A DNA stretch of 38,554 bases from Candidatus Hinthialibacteria bacterium OLB16 (lineage in GTDB: Bacteria; Hinthialibacterota; Hinthialibacteria; OLB16): contig LMZT01000071.1 of NCBI GenBank assembly GCA_001567115.1, positions 1-38,554 of the forward strand, in the 5' to 3' direction. Positions 26,945-35,773 of the stretch are shown in pieces; position 1 is the first letter of the stretch, and every line of letters starts with the position of its first letter. Below the pieces are notes generated by a model. It was not told the DNA's origin and did not search any database. It was given only the letters and a program-made list of their open reading frames with translations. Position numbers and translations under genes: made by a program.

Positions 26945-28414
26945 TTACTCTCCGAGACGGTAATTCGGGGCTTCCTTGGTTACTATGATATCATGCGGGT
27001 GGCTTTCGCGAAGTGAAGCTTCTGTGATTTTCACAAATCGCGCTTTCTTCTGAAGATCGTCAATGTCCCGCGCTCCGGCATACCCCATTCCAGCCCGAAG
27101 CCCGCCTACCAGCTGGAAGATATAGTTGCTCAGTGAACCTTTGTATGGCACACGCCCTTCAACTCCTTCAGGCACCAGTTTTCCAACCGCCACTCCAGAC
27201 TGGAAATAGCGTTCTTTTCCGCCTTTCTCCATCGCTCCGAGTGAACCCATCCCTCGATATTCTTTGAAGGTCCGTCCTTCGTAATAGATGGTCTCGCCCG
27301 GGGCTTCCTCAGTGGCGGCAAAAAGGGATCCGATCATGACCGCCGAAGCGCCGGCTGCAATCGCTTTGGTGATGTCACCGCTGTATTTGATGCCACCATC
27401 CGCCACGACAGGAATCGAAAACTGGTGTGCGACCCTGGCCGCTTCCTGTATCGCTGTGATCTGTGGAACACCGGCCCCGGAAACCACCCGGGTGGTGCAG
27501 ATCGACCCGGGTCCAATCCCGATTTTGATAATATCCGTTCCGGCATCGATTAACGCCCTGGCGCCATCTTCGGTAGCGATGTTGCCAGCCATCAGGCATA
27601 CATTCGGATAATGGCTTTTCAGGTATCGGACTGTATCGAGGATGATCTTCGAGTGGCCATGAGCGCTGTCCACCACCAGGAGATCGACTCCCGCTTTGAC
27701 CAGCTCCTCTGCGCGCTCATACGAATCCTCTCCACCACCGATTGCAGCGGATGCAAGCAGCCTGCCTGCCTGATCTTTGGCTGCGCTGGGGAAACGGCGT
27801 TTCTTTTCAATATCCTTGATCGTGATCAGGCCCCGGAGTTCCCCTTTTTCATTGACGATCGGCAGCTTTTCGATCCGATGCCGGCCGAGAATCGCCTGGG
27901 CTTCTTCAAGTGAGGTCCCCTCACGCCCGGTCACAAGATTCCTGCTGGTCATGACATTGGCGATCGGCTGGTCGAAATTCGTTTCAAACCGCAGGTCACG
28001 ATTGGTGAGGATCCCGACCAGCTTTCCTTCGGAGTTGGTAATCGGGACACCCGAGATTTTGTAATGAGCGGTCAGATCGACAGCCGCACGCACAGGGTCA
28101 TCGGGTGAAAGGGTGATCGGATTGGAGATCATTCCACTTTCCGAGCGCTTGACCTGGTCAACCTGGCGGGCTTGTTCGCTGATTGCCATATTTTTATGAA
28201 TGACACCGATTCCCCCTTCCTGGGCCAGGGAAATTGCCAGGCGTGATTCGGTGACAGTATCCATTGCAGCGGACAGGATCGGGATGTTCAACCGGATTCG
28301 AGGCGACAGGCACACAGAGGTGTCCACATCCGAGGGCAGAACTTCGGAATAACCGGGTATGATCAGAACATCATCAAAAGTTAATCCCTCCGTCAAACGG
28401 GATTCTTCAGGCAT
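26945..28414 (-). CDS. guaB: Inosine-5'-monophosphate dehydrogenase
   Basis: The 489-residue enzyme oxidises IMP to XMP, the committed step of GMP synthesis. It begins [20 protein letters not shown]. The CBS pair lies in the usual place ([37 protein letters not shown], about 145-210). The NAD/IMP barrel contains VDSAHGHS and the catalytic loop [15 protein letters not shown] with its Cys, followed by [16 protein letters not shown]. The flap region includes [11 protein letters not shown], with ERYFQ downstream. ATG 28414 is preferred because AAGGAG lies upstream (a little far, about 14 bases) and homologous N termini begin here; a longer frame from 28462 adds an atypical AT-rich segment. Confidence 0.97.
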   Translation of the reverse strand: MPEESRLTEGLTFDDVLIIPGYSEVLPSDVDTSVCLSPRIRLNIPILSAAMDTVTESRLAISLAQEGGIGVIHKNMAISEQARQVDQVKRSESGMISNPITLSPDDPVRAAVDLTAHYKISGVPITNSEGKLVGILTNRDLRFETNFDQPIANVMTSRNLVTGREGTSLEEAQAILGRHRIEKLPIVNEKGELRGLITIKDIEKKRRFPSAAKDQAGRLLASAAIGGGEDSYERAEELVKAGVDLLVVDSAHGHSKIILDTVRYLKSHYPNVCLMAGNIATEDGARALIDAGTDIIKIGIGPGSICTTRVVSGAGVPQITAIQEAARVAHQFSIPVVADGGIKYSGDITKAIAAGASAVMIGSLFAATEEAPGETIYYEGRTFKEYRGMGSLGAMEKGGKERYFQSGVAVGKLVPEGVEGRVPYKGSLSNYIFQLVGGLRAGMGYAGARDIDDLQKKARFVKITEASLRESHPHDIIVTKEAPNYRLGE

Positions 28415-28533
28415 CGTGTTTCGTTCATCTCCTTGGAACAACTTATTTTTATCATACGCCATATCCGAGTGAAGAAAATATCCCCTGCCGGGGAAGCCAG
28501 GCTGGCAGCCGGTTCAATCCTCAAGCAAACGGA

Positions 28534-31500
28534 TCAGGATGTGGAGAGTTTGTTCCGGACAATTTCGAGCAGGCTGGATGGCAGAAATGGTTTCTGAATG
28601 AAGCCGGCCAGGCCTTTGCCGGTAAATCGAGCCGTCGCTTCCTGCTCGGTGTATCCACTGGTCAAAATGACATGCACATCGGGGTTGATCAGGCGCAGTT
28701 CCCGGAATGCTTCTTCACCATCCATGTGGGGCATGGTCATATCCAGAAGAACGAGATCAATGGCTTCCTTCTGAGCCTCATAAGCCTTCACACCTTCCCG
28801 GCCGTCATTTGCAGTCAGAACCTTGAAACCATGGCTCTCGAGGATTCGCTTGCTGATATAGCGGACAGATTCTTCATCATCCACAATCAGGATGGTTCCG
28901 GTCCCCACCCAATCCTTCCGAGTCGATTCCACATGGTTTTCCTGGGTGTCCTCCTGGGAGTCACAACAGGGAAGGAGGATTTTAAAGGTCGTTCCACGCC
29001 CCGCTTCGCTGTAGACTTTTACTGTTCCTTTGTGCCCGCGCACAATCCCAAGTACAGCCGCCAGCCCCAGCCCACGCCCCGTGAATTTGGTTGTGAAAAA
29101 CGGATCGAAGATCCTGGCGCGGGTTTCTTCATCCATCCCGCATCCGGTGTCCGAAACTTCCAGGAAAACATAATAACCACCCGGCAAATCGTCTTTCAGG
29201 TAGGTTGATTCAAGGTAAGTGCTGTCCGTTTCGATCAGGCCGGTCGTGATGGTGATCACTCCGCTCTTGTCACCGATGGCATCGGAGGCATTGGTGATCA
29301 GGTTCATAATAACCTGCCGGATTTGAGTCGCATCGCCTTCGATGGCAGGAAGGTTGTCGGCAAAGTTATAACGAAGAAACACCTTCTTGGAGATCGACAC
29401 CTGGAGAAGGTGGGTCATTTCTTCGACCAGCTTCGAAAGATTGATTTTCTGGATGACGAAACGGCCCTTCCCGGAATATGCCAGCATCTGGCGGGCCAGC
29501 TCCGCTGCTCTCATGGCGGCCTTCTCGATGTGGTTGACACTCTCGCGGGCCGGGGACTCGGGGGGGAGCTCCATCAAAGCCAGGCTGGCATTCCCCAGCA
29601 CCCCCATCAGCAGATTGTTGAAATCATGGGCGATGCCACCCGCGAGAACTCCAAGACTCTCGAGTTTCTGGGTGTGATGGACTTGCGCTTCGAGCTTGCT
29701 GCGGGCTTCTTCACTCCTCCGGCGTTCGATGATATTGGAGAACAGCGAGGCATAAACCGCCAGAAGTTCCTGGCGGGTGGGATCATAAGGTTTTCCACTG
29801 AGTGCCGTATCGTTGAAAAACACCCCCTGCCATTTCTGGCTGGAGGCCACCGGTGTCATGACAACCCAGCCGGAGCCGATCTGGTCCATTTCCCCATTAT
29901 TCCAGGAGTAATGGCCCCCATCGATGTAATACCATTGATAGTTGCTCCCGGTTTCGATTTTGAGGGCTTCGAACCATTTTCTGTCGAACTGTTTTTTGTA
30001 CGATTTCTCATCAATGGTATTTCCCTGAGCATCGGTCCCGTAAGTCCCGAACAATGTTTCATTTTCCATACGGTGGAAAGCCAGCCGTTCCATTCCCAGC
30101 CGTTCCCGTCCAAGTTCTACTGCCATCCGTGTGATGGTGTCCTCATCCGGGCAGTCGAGCAGCTCATCGGCGATTCCAACAATGCTTCTGAGACCATCAA
30201 TCAGGACTTTCTGGTCCTTTTCGATCCGCATTCGATCGGTGATGTCATTCTGTATGCAGATAAAATGTGTCACCTGGTCCATATCGTTTCGGACAGGCGC
30301 GATGAAGATATCGCCCCAGATGGTCTGGCCATCTTTTCTGTTAATCGGTGAGACTGCTTCGGCTGCTGTTCCTTCAGTGAAAGCCCGCCGGATGATATCC
30401 AGCCCTTCCTGATGATCTCCATGCTCGTAGAGAAAATAGGGGGTTTTTCCCGCCATATCCTCCAACTGGTATCCAGTGATCTTTGTAAATGCGGGATTGA
30501 CAAACATGATCGGATTTTCTGGCACCGAGGCATCGGTGATCATGATCCCATTCAACGCGAATGATAGGGCGCGATCCCGGATTCGGATGCTGTCTTCACT
30601 CTTCCTGCGGTCAGTGATATCCATCAGAATTCCCAGGGATCCGATGACATTCTTTTTATCATCCAGGACCTGAACCGCCGAATCCGATATCCAGCGTTCT
30701 TCTCCATGCCTGGTTTTGATTCGGTAGTCGGCACGCCAGCAGCTGCCGATCTCTGTTCTCATCCGGTGCATGGCCTGCTCTCGTGTTAAACCCCTCATTT
30801 CAGCATGAAACACACGATCCAGGATCAATGTCTGAAAAACCTCGGGAGTGAACTCCTTCGAGGAGAAGCCGGTCAGATTCAGAATCCCATCCCCGAGGAA
30901 GTCATACGCCACTGTTCTGTGATTCAGATAATAGGGGACTGCATCGGCGCCCTCGATGGCGCTTCGATACAGCAGATCGGTCTTGCGTATCTCTTCCTCG
31001 GCTTGCCGTCGCAGCGTGATGTCCTGAAGAATTCCCAGGCTGGCAATGAAATGTCCCTGTTCGTTATGGATATCCACAGCCGCATCGGACACCCAGCAGA
31101 TGCTCCCATTCTTATGCCTGAGGGCATATTCGGCGCGGAACTGAGGCTGGATTTCTGACTGCCCGGGAGCAGAGGCTGGGTTGTAACGGATTTCATCGGT
31201 CAGGATTTCTTCGAACAGTTCGAGGGTGAATTCCTCGGGGGTATAGCCGGTGATCCTCTCTATCCCTTTGCCCATGAAGCTGTACCGGCTGCTCAGGATT
31301 TCTCCCCGGGCATCGGTTTTATAATCCCGGTAGTAGGGAACTGCCCCTGCACCATCGATAGCGCTGCGATACAGTTCTTCACTGCGGGCGATGGCCTGCT
31401 CCGATTTTTTCCTTTCGGTGATGTCCTGCAGGATGCCCAGTGAGCCGATCGCATTCCCTTTGCCATCGAGCACCTGGACTGCCGAATTCGCCAGCCAGCG

Positions 31501-32724
31501 GATGTCCCCATCTGGCAGCTGTATCCGGTAGTCGGCATGCCATGGTATTTCATGGTGCTCCCGGACAGTTTCGATCGCATCGTCTGCATTCTTCCCATTC
31601 AATTCGCCAAGGGGATGAATTTCCAAAGTGATATCGGCCAGCTTCTGGTGGTCAAAACGGGAAGCAGGAATGCCGGTCAGCTTGTCGATTCCCTCACCCA
31701 CAAACTCAAAATCTTTTTTTCCATACAACCCGAAGTACGGAACCGCGCCGGCAATCTCAATCGCCTTGCGATAGAGCCTTTCAGTCCGGGCGAGATCATC
31801 GAGGCTCTTTTTACGCTCCGCAATCGAGCCGGCCACCACCAGTGTGGATACATTGGAAATTGCAAGAAATGCCTGCAGGCGGAAGATGGCTTCGGATGCT
31901 GAATGAAAAATGGATGCAAAGGGGCCGAATCCATTCACTGTAAATATCACAGAGGAGATTCCAAATGCGGAGGTGGTCAATGCTGCCCCCCGGACACCAA
32001 AGCGAATGGCTGATATCAGCAGGACCGGCACAAAAGTGAATGGCAATGGTCCCAGGATGCGTGTCGACTCATATCGGTTTCCGAAAATCCCGAGAACCAG
32101 GAGCGAAAATACAGCCAAAAGTGCACATCCTTCCAGTATCCTCGCTCTGTTCATCGACCGGATTTCCCTGTAACCACCTGGGATCAGAGCCAGACAAACC
32201 GGAGTGAAAATCAGGATTCCCATTATATCCGCAGACCACCAGCAGGCCCACAACAGCCAGAAGGATTCCACTGGCTGGTTCAACCAGAGAGTCAGAGCAC
32301 CCCATGTGGCGCATCCGGTGGATATTCCGAAACCGCCCAGTCCAAGGATATGGAAAATTTCACGCAGTGAGTTGAGTGTTACCGGTCTGCCGAGATATCG
32401 GACCGCCAGTTCGGAAAACAAATAGGCAAACCCAAGGTCACCTATAGAAAAAATAAACGAAATTGGAAAAGATTTGCCAATGAGCATATTCGCAACGACA
32501 TTCCCGCAGAAAGATCCTGTCAGAATCCCGGCCCAATGGAGGCGTGGAATCACCATGAGCAGCCCGAACAGGATCCCGACCGGAGGCCAGAAGGCGGAGA
32601 TATTCTCAGGCTGAGTGAGCAGCATGAGCGAAATTCGGGAGCAGGCGAGATATCCAGCAAAAGACGAGATTACGACAAGGATGAATCGAAGAAATGGGTT
32701 CATCGTAGAAGCATGAATTCGCAT
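28534..32724 (-). CDS. MASE1-PAS(x4)-GAF hybrid sensor histidine kinase with C-terminal receiver
   Basis: This is a 1396-residue protein. An N-terminal MASE1-type membrane domain of about eight helices (about 10-305; AFWPPVGILFGLLMVIPRL is characteristic) is followed by four PAS domains. The first three share an unusual opening, LYRKAIEIAGAVPYF, LYRSAIDGAGAVPYY and LYRSAIEGADAVPYY. The fourth is a conventional PAS/PAC with FVNPAFTKITGYQLEDM. A GAF-like domain is followed by the H-box GGIAHDFNNLL (His1033), N-box NLITNASDA (about 1143), G1 DTGCGMDE (about 1192) and a receiver with Asp1328 in LLDMTMPHMDG. The presence of both transmitter and receiver makes it a hybrid kinase. ATG 32724 has AGGGA about 8 bases upstream; longer frames start in A+T-rich spacer. 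No DNA-binding output is attached. Confidence 0.93.
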   Translation of the reverse strand: MRIHASTMNPFLRFILVVISSFAGYLACSRISLMLLTQPENISAFWPPVGILFGLLMVIPRLHWAGILTGSFCGNVVANMLIGKSFPISFIFSIGDLGFAYLFSELAVRYLGRPVTLNSLREIFHILGLGGFGISTGCATWGALTLWLNQPVESFWLLWACWWSADIMGILIFTPVCLALIPGGYREIRSMNRARILEGCALLAVFSLLVLGIFGNRYESTRILGPLPFTFVPVLLISAIRFGVRGAALTTSAFGISSVIFTVNGFGPFASIFHSASEAIFRLQAFLAISNVSTLVVAGSIAERKKSLDDLARTERLYRKAIEIAGAVPYFGLYGKKDFEFVGEGIDKLTGIPASRFDHQKLADITLEIHPLGELNGKNADDAIETVREHHEIPWHADYRIQLPDGDIRWLANSAVQVLDGKGNAIGSLGILQDITERKKSEQAIARSEELYRSAIDGAGAVPYYRDYKTDARGEILSSRYSFMGKGIERITGYTPEEFTLELFEEILTDEIRYNPASAPGQSEIQPQFRAEYALRHKNGSICWVSDAAVDIHNEQGHFIASLGILQDITLRRQAEEEIRKTDLLYRSAIEGADAVPYYLNHRTVAYDFLGDGILNLTGFSSKEFTPEVFQTLILDRVFHAEMRGLTREQAMHRMRTEIGSCWRADYRIKTRHGEERWISDSAVQVLDDKKNVIGSLGILMDITDRRKSEDSIRIRDRALSFALNGIMITDASVPENPIMFVNPAFTKITGYQLEDMAGKTPYFLYEHGDHQEGLDIIRRAFTEGTAAEAVSPINRKDGQTIWGDIFIAPVRNDMDQVTHFICIQNDITDRMRIEKDQKVLIDGLRSIVGIADELLDCPDEDTITRMAVELGRERLGMERLAFHRMENETLFGTYGTDAQGNTIDEKSYKKQFDRKWFEALKIETGSNYQWYYIDGGHYSWNNGEMDQIGSGWVVMTPVASSQKWQGVFFNDTALSGKPYDPTRQELLAVYASLFSNIIERRRSEEARSKLEAQVHHTQKLESLGVLAGGIAHDFNNLLMGVLGNASLALMELPPESPARESVNHIEKAAMRAAELARQMLAYSGKGRFVIQKINLSKLVEEMTHLLQVSISKKVFLRYNFADNLPAIEGDATQIRQVIMNLITNASDAIGDKSGVITITTGLIETDSTYLESTYLKDDLPGGYYVFLEVSDTGCGMDEETRARIFDPFFTTKFTGRGLGLAAVLGIVRGHKGTVKVYSEAGRGTTFKILLPCCDSQEDTQENHVESTRKDWVGTGTILIVDDEESVRYISKRILESHGFKVLTANDGREGVKAYEAQKEAIDLVLLDMTMPHMDGEEAFRELRLINPDVHVILTSGYTEQEATARFTGKGLAGFIQKPFLPSSLLEIVRNKLSTS

Positions 32725-32907
32725 GTTATTCCCTATCTGGTGTGTATTATCTACTTTCCTTGCAGAAATAGTAAATGGGGAATATCTTTCCTTCTTGCTT
32801 TTTTGATCAAAATCTCTGATTTCATTGATCGACTCGAAGATGGCATATCTATGGTATTCTTTTTGTATATGTAAAGGTGATACAAAAAAACTCCTTTGGG
32901 TAACCCC
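32725..32907. promoter_or_regulatory. A+T-rich divergent promoter region
   Basis: This 183-base spacer is much richer in A+T than the genes on either side, as expected of back-to-back promoters for the hybrid kinase (leftward) and the DNA methyltransferase (rightward). For the kinase, TTTACT (complement of 32770-32775) and GATAAT (complement of 32746-32751) are 18 bases apart. No clear rightward promoter was singled out. No strong ribosome site precedes the methyltransferase ATG. Confidence 0.4.
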
Positions 32908-33717
32908 ATGATCGAATCGAACCACATTTATATGGGAGATTGCCTGGAATGGCTGCAGCTTCTCCCGCAGCAGGAAATCCGTTTGATCCTGATCGATCCT
33001 CCATTCTTCACCGGGCAGGATCAGGTTTCCAGTGGTGAGTCAGAAATCAGATACAAAGATTCCTGGAAGGGGGGGCTTCAGGCTTATTTGGACTGGCTGA
33101 TCGAAAGGGTATCGGCCATGCGCGAACTGCTTCTGCCGGATGGTTCCTTTGTCATTCACCTGGACTGGCATGCAGTCCACTCAGTGAAGGTTGAACTGGA
33201 CAAGGTCTTTGGATCCGGCAACTTCCAGAATGAGATCATCTGGTATTATCAGACCGGTGGCGCCACACAACGACGCTTCAGCCGCAAGCATGATTCGCTG
33301 CTCTGGTATACCCGATCGAATGCCTGGAAGTTTTATCCCGAACGCATCCGGGTGCATCGTGCACCCAAAGCACTGGAGCGGGCACAAAACCAGAAAGGAG
33401 CGAGAGTCGCTGCCGATGCCCACGATAAACTCCCTGGGGATGTGATTTTTATCCCTTCTCTCAATCCCATGTCCCGCGAAAGATGCGGATATCCCACCCA
33501 GAAACCCCTCGAGCTGGCTTCCTTGTTCATCGAAAGCATGACCGATCCGGAGGAGATGGTTGCAGACTTCTTTTGTGGATCCGGAACCACTGCTGTAGCC
33601 GCCGCTCAGCTCGGAAGGAAATGGCTTGCATCCGACATTTCGCCGGATGCAGTCCGGATTACCCGGCAGAGGCTTTCCGAGGCCCAATCCAGCCTCCCTC
33701 TCTTTGAAAAGGTATGA
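32908..33717 (+). CDS. Orphan beta-class DNA methyltransferase (probably adenine-N6)
   Basis: This is a 269-residue site-specific DNA methyltransferase. The catalytic motif IV, LILIDPPFFTG, is near the N terminus (Asp30) and the SAM-binding motif I, VADFFCGSGTTAVAAAQLG, is near the C terminus (about 219-236). This order defines the beta class. The DPPF form of motif IV favours adenine-N6 methylation over cytosine-N4, which usually shows SPPY; this is family knowledge, not proof. The target-recognition segment is the central part (about 80-170). There is no restriction endonuclease next to it, so it is an orphan enzyme that may have a regulatory role. ATG 32908 is chosen because the longer frame from TTG 32896 only adds MGNP. 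Confidence 0.85.
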   Translation: MIESNHIYMGDCLEWLQLLPQQEIRLILIDPPFFTGQDQVSSGESEIRYKDSWKGGLQAYLDWLIERVSAMRELLLPDGSFVIHLDWHAVHSVKVELDKVFGSGNFQNEIIWYYQTGGATQRRFSRKHDSLLWYTRSNAWKFYPERIRVHRAPKALERAQNQKGARVAADAHDKLPGDVIFIPSLNPMSRERCGYPTQKPLELASLFIESMTDPEEMVADFFCGSGTTAVAAAQLGRKWLASDISPDAVRITRQRLSEAQSSLPLFEKV

Positions 33718-33767
33718 TATGGTCAAAACCAGCCCGCAGGGCTTGATATAATCTTCTGGAGGAACCA

Positions 33768-34694
33768 ATGAATCCGAAAATTGCTGTAATCGGTGCCGGC
33801 AATGTGGGGGCGACATGTGCTCTCTACCTGGCTCAGCAGGAGCTGGGTGACATCGTTTTAACTGACATCGTCGAGGGAGTTCCCCAGGGAAAAGCCCTGG
33901 ACATCCTTCAGGCTGCCGGGCCGCTGGGGATCAATGTCTCCATCAAAGGAACCAATGATTACGCCGATATCAAAGGTTCGGATCTGGTTCTGGTGACTGC
34001 CGGCCTGCCCAGAAAACCCGGCATGGATCGGCTCGATCTTCTCAAAATGAATGCCGACATCTGCGGAGGAATCGCGAAAGAAATCAAAACCCATGCACCC
34101 GATGCAATTGTCATCGTGGTTTCCAATCCAATCGATGTCATGGTTTACCACACCTTCAAAATCACTGGTTTTCCTTCGCATCGAATAATCGGCCAGGCGG
34201 GTGTGCTGGATTCCTCACGCTGTGCCGCTTTTGTGGCCATGGAACTGGGCTGCAGTGTAAAAGATGTCAATGCCATGGTTCTCGGAGGGCATGGAGATAC
34301 CATGGTGCCTCTTCCGCGGTTCACCACTGTTTCCGGAGTTCCCATCACTGACCTCATCCCGGCGGAAAGAATCCAGGCGATATCCGACCGAACCCGCCAG
34401 GGGGGGGCTGAAATAGTCAACCTGTTGAAAACCGGCAGTGCCTACTATGCCCCGGCAGCTTCCACAGTGAAAATGGCCGCTTCGATCCTCAAAGACAGCC
34501 ACCATGTTCTCCCCTGCAGCGCTTATTTGACCGGCCAGTATGGCCTGGAGGATGTCTATGTGGGTGTCCCCTGTTCCCTGGGCCGAAAAGGAATCGAAAA
34601 AATTATTTCCCTCGATCTCTCTGAAGAAGAGTTGAAAGCCCTTCAGTCATCAGCGGCTGTTTACAAGTCCAGCCTGAAAGACCTGGGGTACTGA
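33768..34694 (+). CDS. mdh: Malate dehydrogenase
   Basis: This is a 308-residue NAD-dependent enzyme of the LDH-like MDH group that interconverts malate and oxaloacetate. The glycine motif GAGNVGAT lies at 9-16, with Asp33 for the NAD ribose. Substrate and catalytic residues are visible: Arg82 and Arg88 in GLPRKPGMDRLDLL, Asn120 in VVSNPIDVM, Asp148/Arg151 in GVLDSSRCAAF and the catalytic His175 in GGHGDTMVPL. Arg82 rather than Gln argues for malate over lactate. GGAGGAACC sits immediately before the ATG. A terminator-like hairpin follows the stop. Confidence 0.96.
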   Translation: MNPKIAVIGAGNVGATCALYLAQQELGDIVLTDIVEGVPQGKALDILQAAGPLGINVSIKGTNDYADIKGSDLVLVTAGLPRKPGMDRLDLLKMNADICGGIAKEIKTHAPDAIVIVVSNPIDVMVYHTFKITGFPSHRIIGQAGVLDSSRCAAFVAMELGCSVKDVNAMVLGGHGDTMVPLPRFTTVSGVPITDLIPAERIQAISDRTRQGGAEIVNLLKTGSAYYAPAASTVKMAASILKDSHHVLPCSAYLTGQYGLEDVYVGVPCSLGRKGIEKIISLDLSEEELKALQSSAAVYKSSLKDLGY

Positions 34695-34713
34695 AACAGA
34701 TTCTCGGATCACT

Positions 34714-34753
34714 GAACCACCGGCGGATTCTTTCCTGCCGGTGGTTCGGTTTA
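34714..34753 (+). terminator. Intrinsic terminator-like hairpin after mdh
   Basis: GAACCACCGGC (34714-34724) and GCCGGTGGTTC (34737-34747) form a perfect 11-bp stem around a 12-base loop, followed by GGTTTATT. The T-tract is short. It lies 20 bases before the glycosyltransferase start, so that gene probably has its own transcription signal or is read through. Confidence 0.6.
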
Positions 34754-34766
34754 TTCCCTCATTGTG

Positions 34767-35734
34767 ATGCAATTTTCGGTCATCATTCCCACCTGTTCAC
34801 CTGCTATCCCCCTCAAGGCCTGTCTGGATTCGCTGCGCCATCAGACACTCTCCCGGGAGAAATATGAAATCATCGTGGTCAACAATGGGGGTGGCGCCCA
34901 TTCAAAAAAATTTCTGGAACCACTTCTCGCGGATTTCTCCGACAGAGTCCGTTTGATTGAAGCCGGTGGCAACCGGGGCTATGCAGGGGGGTGCCGCCTG
35001 GGGGTCGAGCATGCTTCAGGCCAGTACCTGGCCTTTCACAATGATGACTCGCTTGCGGATCCGGCCTGGCTTGCCCTGGCGCTCACAACCCTGGACCAGG
35101 CGCCTGATGCGGGTGCAGTCACCTGCCGTATTGTTTGTATGGACCGCCCTGTGATCCAGCATGAAGGCTCGGCAATGACTCATCCGCATGGATTGTTCTG
35201 GCAGGCAGGGTATGGGCTGCCCGATCGCTCCGAATCCTGCCGTGGAGCCATGGTGGATGATCTCGATTTTTTCGGCGGGTGTGTCTGGGCCACCCCGCGC
35301 AAGGTGTGGGATGAGATTGGAGGCCTCTCTGGAAAATACCATCCAGGTTATTACGAGGACAGTGAATATGCCCTGAGGTGCCGACAGCTCGGATACCGCA
35401 TCCTGTTGCTGAAATCGGTGACCTGCTCGCACATCATGAGTGCCACGCTGGGACCGGATCAGGATCGATTCTGGAAGGTCTTTCACCGTTCCCGCTTCCT
35501 CTTTTTACAGAGAAACCTGACAGGTTACTCGCTTCGGGAAACCATTCAATCGGAATTTGCATGGTGGAGAAATCACCAGCCGGCCACCGCCCCTGGCAGT
35601 GCTGGAGGGGATTTCTGTCAAGCCTTCAGAGACTGCCAGTCTCTTTGCTGGCGCGTTCCCGTTGGAAGAAAAGAATTTTTCGGGCTTCAGAACCCAGCAC
35701 GCGAAAAGAAGACCTCTCTCTGGCCAACTCCTGA
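34767..35734 (+). CDS. GT2 family glycosyltransferase, C terminus displaced by a frameshift
   Basis: The GT-A fold is evident: FSVIIPTCSPAIPLKACLDS, then YEIIVVNNGGG, GGNRGYAGGCRLGVEHASG, the metal-site LAFHNDDSLADP (D-D variant) and FFGGCVWATPRKVWDEIGG with YYEDSEYALRCRQLGYRI. This pattern is typical of rhamnosyltransferase-like GT2 enzymes in cell-surface glycan assembly. The open frame as given runs to 35777 with an unlikely tail. One missing base near 35578-35590 switches to GHRPWQCWRGFLSSLQRLPV and SLLARSRWKKRIFRASEPST with a stop at 35732-35734, which matches the usual basic helical C terminus. The start (ATG 34767, or GTG 34764) lacks a good ribosome site. Confidence 0.75.
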
Positions 35735-35773
35735 AACCAGCCAGCCAGCCAAAGCCATTGACCGGCCTGAAAT

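Noticed and set aside
33747-33752. TATAAT in front of mdh as its -10 box
   Set aside because: It is only about 15 bases from the start codon, would place transcription start inside the ribosome site, and lacks a paired -35.
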